12,797 nt of DNA, taken from CAIOZW01 sp049317725 (lineage in GTDB: Bacteria; Acidobacteriota; Blastocatellia; RBC074). This document shows, in pieces, positions 6,350 through 12,797 of this stretch. Below the pieces are notes generated by a model that was not told where the DNA came from, searched no databases, and saw nothing but the letters and a program-made list of their open reading frames with translations. Position numbers and translations under genes: made by a program. Every line of letters starts with the position of its first letter. Positions within the stretch are counted from its first letter, which is position 1. The stretch is from the NCBI GenBank assembly GCA_049317725.1, contig JBMOHS010000115.1, positions 1 to 12,797 on the forward strand, read 5' to 3'.

Positions 6350-7291
6350 TCAGGAGCTGCCGGTCTGCTCCAGCGGTGGCGTGATTCGAGGAAGAACGAG
6401 GGTGAAGGTGCTGCCGAGCCCTTCCCCGAGGCTCTCAGCGTAAGCCTTTCCACCGTGTTTGCTGATGACGGAGCGGACGATGAAGAGGCCGAGTCCAGTC
6501 CCTTTGACGCGGTTGGTAACCCGGCGGGGAACACGGTAGAAGCGTTTGAAGATCTGCTTGAGTTCGGTTCGGGGGATGCCGATGCCGTGATCGATGACCC
6601 GGATGGCAATCTTCTCCCCCTCGACAGCTGAGAGTTCAACCTGCACTTGGATCTGGTCGAGGGAGTATTTGATGGCGTTGTCGATGAGGTTGGAGATGGC
6701 CGCGCGCAGCTCCTCTGCGTCTCCGCGAACGAGGGCGGGAACTTCGGGGGCCAGCCGGTCAATGAAGCAGAGCGACTCAGGGGGGAGGTTCATCCGCTGG
6801 CGGGCCAGCTCCGTGCAGTCCCGGACGAGCGCGGCGAGGTCGACCGTCGGGCGGCTCCGCAATCGTCCGCGATGCCCCGTCCGACTGGCTCGCAAGACCT
6901 GCTCGACGGTGTGCAAGAGCCGGTCGTTTTCGTGGAGCATGACACGGTAGAACTCTTGGCGCTTCTCCTCGCTCAACTCGTGTTTCTGGAGGGTTTCGAG
7001 ATAGAGGCGGATCGAGGCGATTGGGGTCTTCAATTCGTGTGTCACGGCATTGATGAAGCTGTCGTGCTGCTCATTGCGTCGGATCTCCCGGACGAGATAG
7101 ATGGTGTTGAGGACCAATCCGGCAATGATGAAGAGAAAGAAGGTGACCCCCAGCACGAGCATGGCGACTTGCCGCCAGTGGAAGACGATCCAGCCGATGT
7201 TGAGAGCGATGGCGAGGACGACCAGACAGATTCCGAGAATGGTGAAGAAATAGACCGATTTCCGATTGCCCGAGGTCGTCATCGTTGGCAT
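6350..7291 (-). CDS. Sensor histidine kinase, intramembrane-sensing type
   Basis: Inner-membrane kinase that should autophosphorylate and pass phosphate to the adjacent OmpR-type regulator. Counting from the ATG at 7291 (313 residues), two hydrophobic helices (about 13-37 and 42-67) are separated by only HWRQ, so there is essentially no extracytoplasmic sensor domain. No HAMP domain is apparent. The kinase core is complete: phospho-acceptor H85 in HELKTP, N-box NLIDNAIKYS (201-210), G1 DHGIGIP (234-240), FKRFYRV, G2 KGTGLGLF (263-270) and GSTFTLVLP (293-301). Starts at 7345 (18 residues longer) and 7282 are also possible, and none has a clear ribosome-binding site. In families with this topology, sensing takes place within the membrane or through a partner, often in response to envelope stress. 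The signal here is unknown. Confidence 0.94.
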   Translation of the reverse strand: MPTMTTSGNRKSVYFFTILGICLVVLAIALNIGWIVFHWRQVAMLVLGVTFFLFIIAGLVLNTIYLVREIRRNEQHDSFINAVTHELKTPIASIRLYLETLQKHELSEEKRQEFYRVMLHENDRLLHTVEQVLRASRTGHRGRLRSRPTVDLAALVRDCTELARQRMNLPPESLCFIDRLAPEVPALVRGDAEELRAAISNLIDNAIKYSLDQIQVQVELSAVEGEKIAIRVIDHGIGIPRTELKQIFKRFYRVPRRVTNRVKGTGLGLFIVRSVISKHGGKAYAESLGEGLGSTFTLVLPRITPPLEQTGSS

Positions 7292-7368
7292 TGTAGGGGA
7301 TGAGAGGGAGGGCTGGCAACGGGTGGATCGGTTCCAGGACGGCATCCGGCATCGTCAAGACCAAGTTC

Positions 7369-7377
7369 TGGTATAGT
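7369..7377 (+). promoter_or_regulatory. Possible extended -10 promoter for the lipoprotein/macroglobulin operon
   Basis: TGGTATAGT contains TG-N followed by TATAGT, five of six bases of TATAAT. It lies about 80 bases before the lipoprotein start at 7457, within the divergent intergenic region shared with the sensor kinase. No good -35 is seen at 16-18 bases upstream, which fits an activator-dependent or extended -10 promoter. It shares CTGGTAT with the candidate at 3975-3981. Confidence 0.4.
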
Positions 7378-7456
7378 GTCTCCATTCCAAAGAGAAAAAC
7401 AAGCAGAGGGGGATGGCGTGGAAGCGAGCAGGCGGACCCTTTGTCGGGAAGGGGAG

Positions 7457-8359
7457 ATGATCAACCAAGGAAGGTTGGGGGCTTGGGGACGAGGTTGTCT
7501 GTTGGCAGGATTTGCCGTGCTGGTGGGGGTGGGATGTCAGACGCACGATCGTGCGAGGCCGACGGGGGGGAGCAGCGGGCCAAGGCTCCTCCCTGGAACG
7601 CCGACCGGCGGGGTGATGAATGGAGAGGCACGGCCAAGGCTTGGTGGATGGGAGGATCTCGATGAAGATGGTCTGCCGGACGTGGCGGAGCTGCGAACCC
7701 ACAGTGACCGGGAGAACTTTCGGCGCTGGATGACGGGGATTGCCGAGTGGCAGTTCGATCGCATCAACGACCTCTGGTCGGATGAGCAGCGGGATTGTGC
7801 TGGGTTGGTCCGTTTTGCGTGGCGGGAAGCCCTGCGTCGCCACGATCGGCGCTGGTTCCAGGCGATGACGCGAGGGGGGGCGGGTGGGCCCGAGATTGAG
7901 ATGCTCGCGCCCGATGTCAAGGGCTACACGCTTGACCGAAGCCCACTGGGAGAGAAGCTCTTCCGCACCGATTATGGCCGATTCGAGCCGGAAGATCTGA
8001 CGGCCGGGCGCTTCTCTGACTTTGCTGACGCACGAACCCTCAAGAACCACAACACGCGCCGAGTTGGCCGGGAGGTGCGTGTCGCGCTTCCGGGGGACCT
8101 GCTCTTCTTTCATCAGCCGTGGGTACAGGCCTACCCTTACCACGTCATGCTCTTTCTCGGAAAGGCTCGTCACGAGGGGGGCAGGGCGGGAGATTGGGTC
8201 GTCTACCATACCGGAGGAGCGCTGGGAGGGAGGGGGGCGCGTGGGGAGATGCGCAAGGTCCGAGTGTCGACCTTGCGGGAGCACCCTGATCCGCGGTGGC
8301 ATCCAACTGAGGCCAATCGTCACTTTCTAGGTTACTACCGGTTGCGAATTCTGGAGTGA
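7457..8359 (+). CDS. DUF1175 (YfaT-like) lipoprotein with NlpC/P60-type core
   Basis: Predicted outer-membrane lipoprotein. The hydrophobic signal (about residues 14-26) ends in V-G-V-G-C27, with Gln at +2. The mature part starts with a low-complexity linker, then an acidic DxDxDGxxD motif (D67-D75) resembling a calcium-binding loop. The core resembles DUF1175, the YfaT family encoded beside the macroglobulin yfaS in E. coli. It carries the signature order of NlpC/P60 cysteine peptidases: R-D-C114-AGLVRFAWREA, L-P-GDLLFF (211-218), Y-H229-VMLFLG and V-V-Y-H251-TG. This suggests a C114/H229/H251 triad acting on peptidoglycan peptide or another amide, although activity of the family is not established. 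The ATG at 7457 has GGAAGG just upstream. Upstream in-frame codons would put polar residues before the signal. It is followed after 26 bases by the macroglobulin gene, in the same operon. Confidence 0.88.
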   Translation: MINQGRLGAWGRGCLLAGFAVLVGVGCQTHDRARPTGGSSGPRLLPGTPTGGVMNGEARPRLGGWEDLDEDGLPDVAELRTHSDRENFRRWMTGIAEWQFDRINDLWSDEQRDCAGLVRFAWREALRRHDRRWFQAMTRGGAGGPEIEMLAPDVKGYTLDRSPLGEKLFRTDYGRFEPEDLTAGRFSDFADARTLKNHNTRRVGREVRVALPGDLLFFHQPWVQAYPYHVMLFLGKARHEGGRAGDWVVYHTGGALGGRGARGEMRKVRVSTLREHPDPRWHPTEANRHFLGYYRLRILE

Positions 8360-8385
8360 AGCGGCGGGGAGAAGAGGCCAGAAGA

Positions 8386-11300
8386 ATGGAGAGGGCTGGA
8401 ATGAGGCGACAACACGAAGGGTGGAGGGAGCGTGGCTGGCGATGGCTGATCGTTGGAGTGGTGCTGGGTGTGCTTGGCTGGCTCGGAGCCACTCGCTGGG
8501 ACCATTGGGGGCCGATGTCGACACCGGCCCAGGCGGCACAGACAGCGGAGGGTCAGTCTGGTGCAGAGGGGGACAACCCCAGAAAAGTGCGATTTTCACT
8601 CTCGACGATGCGGGCCTACCTGCCGAACGAGTCCCCGCGGGTCTACATCAACTATCGGGGAGTCGAGACACTCGACTTTCGTGTCTATCGGATTCGGGAC
8701 CCGTTCGCGTTCTTTCGCCAGCTCGAAGACGCCCACCAGATGGGAGCGGAGGAATACGCCGAGGTCGGGGAGATCTCGTCCCGGTTGGAGCGGCAAGCCT
8801 CGGTCCTCGAGAACGTCCGGCACTTCAAGCGGACGCTCTATTATCGACTGAAGAGCTACGTCCGCGGGCAAGTCGCGCGCCGTTCGCGCGCAACATTCAA
8901 CGACCGTTTTCTCGGGGGGGAGCAGCGAATGCTGCTCGAAGCCGATTTTGCACGCGTGCCATTGCTCAACCCGGACCAGTTGGTGAGGAGTTGGCGGCAG
9001 GTCTTGACGCCCCTGCCGGATGAGTTTGACACGCGGATGGTGGGGATTGGGTCACGGGAGCCGGGTGTCTACCTGGTCGAGGCGGTCCACGAGGATCTGC
9101 GGGCCTACACGATTGCGATGGTCTCGGACCTCTCGGTGATTACCAAGACGACGCCGGATGGGGAGATGCTGGTCTCGACCGTCGATCGACAGACGGGTGA
9201 GCCGCGTGGAGAGGCGGCGGTGGAGGTGGTTCGGCGTGGCCGTGTCCGTGGCCGTGGCGAGACGAATCGCGAGGGGCTGCTCCAGCTTCGTCTTCCAGCG
9301 GAGCCTCGTCCGATCCCGACAAGTGAGGGCGAAGAGGGGGGGGAGTCTTCGTTCGATTCGGCCGAGTATCTGGTGATTGCGCGTCGGGGCGAGCAGGTGG
9401 CGGTGACAGACCTTTCGCCCTGGTACTTTCGCTGGCATCGCTTCGCGGGGGAGGAGGGGGAGAGCGAAGAGGTGACGAGCTACCTCTACACCGATCGTCC
9501 GATCTATCGACCCGGGCAGACGGTCTATTTCAAGGGGATCATGCGGCAGATGACCGCGGAGGGTTATCGAATGCTCTTGGCGCGCACGGTGACGCTGATC
9601 GTCAACGATGCGCGGGGGGCGGAGGTGATGCGGCGGGAGATGACCTTCAGCCCTCGGGGAACCTTCTCGGGCGATCTGGTGCTCGCCGAGGAGGCGCCGC
9701 TTGGGGATTACCGGTTGGCGATTCAAGCAGGGGAAGCTGTTCTCGGGACGACCTACTTTCAAGTGGCCGAGTACAAGAAGCCAGACTACCGGGTGACGGT
9801 GACGACACCGCGCAAGTTTGTTCCGGCGGGCCAGCAAGCCAGGTTTGCCGTCGACGCGCAGTATTTCATTGGCGAACCGGTGCGAGGCGCGGAGGTCGAG
9901 TACTACATCTACCGGTCCCGCTACTGGCACAGTTGGCCGGGCGGAGAGAACGAGGAGGAGGATGGCATCGGCTCATCCGAAGCGGACGAGGCGGAAGGGG
10001 AGGACCTCTACGGGTACGGGAATGACCTCGTGGCCGAGGGGAAGGGGCGGCTCAATGAGCGGGGGCGGTTCGAGGTCCCCTTCGAGGTGCCGGCCCCGAA
10101 AGAGGACGACCAGTGGGACTACACCTACCGGATCGAGGTGCAAGTGACCGATGCGTCGCGCCGGGCGATCGACGGTCGGGCGAGCCTGGTCGGGACGCGG
10201 GGATCGACGGTGGTGACAGCCTCACCGGATCGGTACATCTACCTCAAGGGGGAGGAGGCCCGCATCGCGGTACGGGCTTCGGATTACGAAGGCCGGCCGC
10301 GGCCAGCCGCCCTCACCTTGCGCTTTGTCGAGATCCGGTACGAGAAGGTTCTGGTGGGTGAGGAGGGGGATCGCTATTACGACTACCAGCCACGCCGGAC
10401 CGTTCTTTCGACGGCACAGGTGCAGACCAACTCCGCCGGAGAAGGGAGTTACCTCTTCCGGGTGCCGATCGTCGGATATCTCCGCATCGAGGCGCTGGTC
10501 AAGGAGGGGGGACAGGAGATCTCCTCGCTGGGCGGGTATCTCTATGCGACCGATCGGCGCGGCGAGTGGGAGTCACTGGCAACGCGGGGGGAAGGAGAGC
10601 TTCGCCTGGTGCCGGACAAACCGCGCTACCAGCCTGGGGAGACAGCTCGGGTCATGGCCATCCTCCCGCACGACCGGGCCCACCTCCTTGTGACAACGGA
10701 ACGCTATCAAGTCATGTCGGTCAACCGACGGTTTTCAGAGGGCCGAGTCCTTCTGCTCGAAGTTCCGATCCGGGCCGAGCACGCCCCGAATGTCTTTTTG
10801 AGTGTGACCTATGTCCGGAACGGGGAGATGTACGAGACGAGCAAGAGCTTGTCAGTTCCTGCGCGCGACAAATTTCTGCAGGTCGAGTTGATTCCGGATA
10901 AACGACAGTACAAGCCACGCGAGCCAGCCTCCTACACCATCCTGACGCGTGACTTGGCGGGACGACCTGTCCCAGGGGCGGAGGTCAGCCTCGGCTTGGT
11001 CGATGAGGCGATCTATCGCCTGCAGCCAGACCAGACAGGCGATATCCGCCGGGCATTTTACGGGATGCGCTATAGCCGGGTCTCGACCAACTTCACCAGC
11101 GCCTACCGCTTCATCGGTTATTCGGGGCGCAAAACGGTGCAGTTGGCGCGGAATGACCGCGTTCGGCAGATGGCCAACTTCAAGCGGGACAGCCAGTATG
11201 CCGAGCCAACAATCCGCAAGGACTTTCAGGATACGGCCTTCTGGCAAGCGGAGGTCGTCACGGGGCCGGACGGGCGAGCGACCGCGCGGTTGACGCTGCC

Positions 11301-12797
11301 GGACAACCTGACGACTTGGCGCGCGACGGCGCGGGCCGTGACGAGTGATTTGCGGGTGGGGGCGAAGGTGGACCGGATCCTCTCGCGCAAGGATCTCATC
11401 TTGCGGTTGGAGACCCCCCGTTTCTTGACGCGGGGAGATGTGGCGACCATCTCCGGGATTGTCAGCAACTATCTGCCGACCGAGAAGACAGTGCGGGTCG
11501 AGTTGCAGGTGAGCGGAGCAGAGCTGCTCGGAGGGGCGCCGCAGGTGATCAAGGTCGCCAGTCGCGGAGAGCAACGGATCGAGTGGCGCGTCGCGGCGCG
11601 GGAGATTGGGCAGGCGACCTTCCTGGCGACGGCGAAGACCGATACCGAATCGGATGGAATCGAACTTCCGGTCCCGGTCGTTCCTCTCGGACTGAAGCGG
11701 ACGCAGGCGGTGGCGAAGGCGCTGATGGGTGAGCAGGTCGATGAGAGCTTCCGTCTCGACATTCCGGCAGAGGCCGGTGCGGAGGGTCGACGCTTGCGTC
11801 TCGAAGTCTCGCCCTCGGTGGTGGGGACGCTGTTTGGCTCTCTTGATTACCTGACGAGCTATCCGTACGGCTGTACCGAACAGACCATGTCCAGTTTTCT
11901 TGGCAACATTGCCGTGGCCCAGGCCCTGCGCGAGATCCGCACCGCCTCGATTCGGCCAGACAACGATCTGCCGCGCAAGGTGGCGCGGGGGCTGGTCCGT
12001 CTCTATGATCACCAACGGGAAGACGGCAGTTGGGGATGGTGGAAGGGGTCAGACGCCGATCCCTTCCTGACAGCTTACGTGATGGATGGGCTGCAGCTCG
12101 CGAGAGAGGCCGGCTTTGCGGTCGATGATGAGCGAATCCGCCTCGGTCAGCAACAGATCCGCCGCTTCCTGGAGACAGGCAAGACGGGCGATAAACAGGC
12201 GATCGAGCCAGACATCCTCGCCTATCTGACCTATGCCTACGCCAAGACGTCGGGAGAGGGCGCGACGCGCTTCGTCTCGGCACTGGAACAGCGTCAGACT
12301 TCGCTGCAACCCTACGGCAGAGCACTGCTCGCACTGGGACTCTTGGCGGTGGGCGAGCGGCAGCGGGCCAGCCGGGTGGGGGTCGAGATCGAGCGGACGG
12401 TCAAGGCGACCGACTCTGAAGCGCATTGGGAGACGAAGGGGGATTCGCGACTCCTCTACCTGTCGGAGAGGGCGGATCTGGAGGCGACGGCTCTCTCGGT
12501 CCGTGCGCTGTCGCAGGTTGCTCCGCGCAGCCCACTCCTGCCGCGCGCGGCGCGTTGGCTGGTCGCCAGTCGGCGCAATGGCGCTTACTGGAATTCGACC
12601 CGTGACACGGCGATGGTGATCCTCGGGTTGACCGAGTATCTGCGAGGGAGTCAAGAGCTGGCGGCCGATTACACGTTCGACCTGCTGCTCAATGGTGAGC
12701 CGGTGTTGACGCGACGGGTGACGGCTGCGGAGGCGGCAGCGGGCCAGCCGGTAGTGGTGGAGCGCTTGGGCAGTGCGCTCTCACCGGCGAACCGGCT
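8386..12797 (+). CDS. Alpha-2-macroglobulin-family protein, thioester type (3' end outside window)
   Basis: Large periplasmic bait-and-trap protein. Family members are cleaved by attacking proteases and respond by a conformational change, with covalent capture through a thioester where one is present. The frame is open from 8386 to the window edge (1470 codons, incomplete). A single hydrophobic segment (about residues 19-36) with no lipobox suggests an inner-membrane anchor or an uncleaved signal. Macroglobulin-like domains follow, including the MG2 hallmark TDRPIYRPGQTVYFKG (369-384). An acidic insert lies at about 516-540, and the A2M domain hallmark DTAFW at 949-953. The thioester site YPYGC-TEQ has C1163 and Q1166; this is the only cysteine I find in the translated part. 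The thioester-containing alpha-toroid then follows (DGSWGWW near 1213-1219; later WNSTRDTAMV). The ATG at 8401, with GGAGAGG before it, is an equally good start. It follows the DUF1175 gene by 26 bases, as in yfaS/yfaT-type loci. Confidence 0.95.
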   Translation, partial: MERAGMRRQHEGWRERGWRWLIVGVVLGVLGWLGATRWDHWGPMSTPAQAAQTAEGQSGAEGDNPRKVRFSLSTMRAYLPNESPRVYINYRGVETLDFRVYRIRDPFAFFRQLEDAHQMGAEEYAEVGEISSRLERQASVLENVRHFKRTLYYRLKSYVRGQVARRSRATFNDRFLGGEQRMLLEADFARVPLLNPDQLVRSWRQVLTPLPDEFDTRMVGIGSREPGVYLVEAVHEDLRAYTIAMVSDLSVITKTTPDGEMLVSTVDRQTGEPRGEAAVEVVRRGRVRGRGETNREGLLQLRLPAEPRPIPTSEGEEGGESSFDSAEYLVIARRGEQVAVTDLSPWYFRWHRFAGEEGESEEVTSYLYTDRPIYRPGQTVYFKGIMRQMTAEGYRMLLARTVTLIVNDARGAEVMRREMTFSPRGTFSGDLVLAEEAPLGDYRLAIQAGEAVLGTTYFQVAEYKKPDYRVTVTTPRKFVPAGQQARFAVDAQYFIGEPVRGAEVEYYIYRSRYWHSWPGGENEEEDGIGSSEADEAEGEDLYGYGNDLVAEGKGRLNERGRFEVPFEVPAPKEDDQWDYTYRIEVQVTDASRRAIDGRASLVGTRGSTVVTASPDRYIYLKGEEARIAVRASDYEGRPRPAALTLRFVEIRYEKVLVGEEGDRYYDYQPRRTVLSTAQVQTNSAGEGSYLFRVPIVGYLRIEALVKEGGQEISSLGGYLYATDRRGEWESLATRGEGELRLVPDKPRYQPGETARVMAILPHDRAHLLVTTERYQVMSVNRRFSEGRVLLLEVPIRAEHAPNVFLSVTYVRNGEMYETSKSLSVPARDKFLQVELIPDKRQYKPREPASYTILTRDLAGRPVPGAEVSLGLVDEAIYRLQPDQTGDIRRAFYGMRYSRVSTNFTSAYRFIGYSGRKTVQLARNDRVRQMANFKRDSQYAEPTIRKDFQDTAFWQAEVVTGPDGRATARLTLPDNLTTWRATARAVTSDLRVGAKVDRILSRKDLILRLETPRFLTRGDVATISGIVSNYLPTEKTVRVELQVSGAELLGGAPQVIKVASRGEQRIEWRVAAREIGQATFLATAKTDTESDGIELPVPVVPLGLKRTQAVAKALMGEQVDESFRLDIPAEAGAEGRRLRLEVSPSVVGTLFGSLDYLTSYPYGCTEQTMSSFLGNIAVAQALREIRTASIRPDNDLPRKVARGLVRLYDHQREDGSWGWWKGSDADPFLTAYVMDGLQLAREAGFAVDDERIRLGQQQIRRFLETGKTGDKQAIEPDILAYLTYAYAKTSGEGATRFVSALEQRQTSLQPYGRALLALGLLAVGERQRASRVGVEIERTVKATDSEAHWETKGDSRLLYLSERADLEATALSVRALSQVAPRSPLLPRAARWLVASRRNGAYWNSTRDTAMVILGLTEYLRGSQELAADYTFDLLLNGEPVLTRRVTAAEAAAGQPVVVERLGSALSPANR
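9235..9258 (+). repeat. CGTGGC hexamer repeat inside the macroglobulin gene
   Basis: Four consecutive hexamers (CGTGGC, CGTGTC, CGTGGC, CGTGGC) are in frame and encode alternating Arg-Gly/Arg-Val (residues 284-291), a locally basic stretch within an early macroglobulin-like domain. It is a small coding microsatellite that could vary in copy number without shifting the frame. Confidence 0.6.

Noticed and set aside
10852..12015. A long minus-strand frame within the macroglobulin gene
   Set aside because: The plus frame here carries the A2M and thioester motifs; the minus frame is a codon-bias mirror.
12421..12432. Catalytic histidine for the thioester (H1347)
   Set aside because: A histidine occurs here in A-H-W, but it is about 180 residues after the thioester, farther than the roughly 115 in complement C3, and I cannot align the domains by eye.

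Overview
The window is GC-rich bacterial chromosomal DNA from a Gram-negative-type (diderm) organism. Two predicted lipoproteins, an envelope two-component system and an alpha-2-macroglobulin protein suggest a periplasm and outer membrane. Imperfect GC-rich palindromes and a (GGGGNGA)n tract between genes resemble the dispersed repeats of environmental bacterial genomes. I cannot assign a phylum from this window. I see no phage, transposase, CRISPR, tRNA or rRNA.

Layout from left to right. (1) 50-400, minus: a HIT-family nucleotide-binding protein. It is divergent from (2) 471-1403, plus: a lipoprotein of the beta-propeller glutaminyl-peptide cyclotransferase family. (3) 2344-3750 then 1367-2344, both minus: an NtrC-type sigma-54-dependent response regulator followed, through a TGATG stop/start overlap, by a DMT/EamA transporter. 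The transporter's 3' end overlaps the cyclotransferase gene by 37 bp tail to tail. (4) 3751-4423: a 673-bp non-coding stretch with two inverted-repeat elements and weak promoter candidates. (5) 4424-5401, plus: a 325-residue protein I do not recognise, with a strong ribosome-binding site. (6) 5402-5593: a short intergenic region with the G-rich tract. (7) 7291-6350 then 6337-5594, minus: a sensor histidine kinase with almost no extracytoplasmic loop and its OmpR/PhoB-type response regulator. (8) 7457-8359 then 8386 to the window edge, plus: a DUF1175 (YfaT-like) lipoprotein with NlpC/P60-type motifs, followed by a large alpha-2-macroglobulin-family protein. This last gene is open at the right edge; 1470 codons are visible.

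The most interesting unit is parts 7 and 8 together. A predicted outer-membrane lipoprotein with a cysteine-hydrolase-like core is apparently co-transcribed with a macroglobulin. The macroglobulin's only visible cysteine lies in a CTEQ thioester motif. The operon is divergent from an intramembrane-sensing-type kinase/regulator pair. I infer a cell-envelope protection module in which the macroglobulin traps proteases or other attackers, the lipoprotein acts on or near the wall, and the two-component pair may control expression. The families are supported by sequence; the joint function and the regulation are inference.
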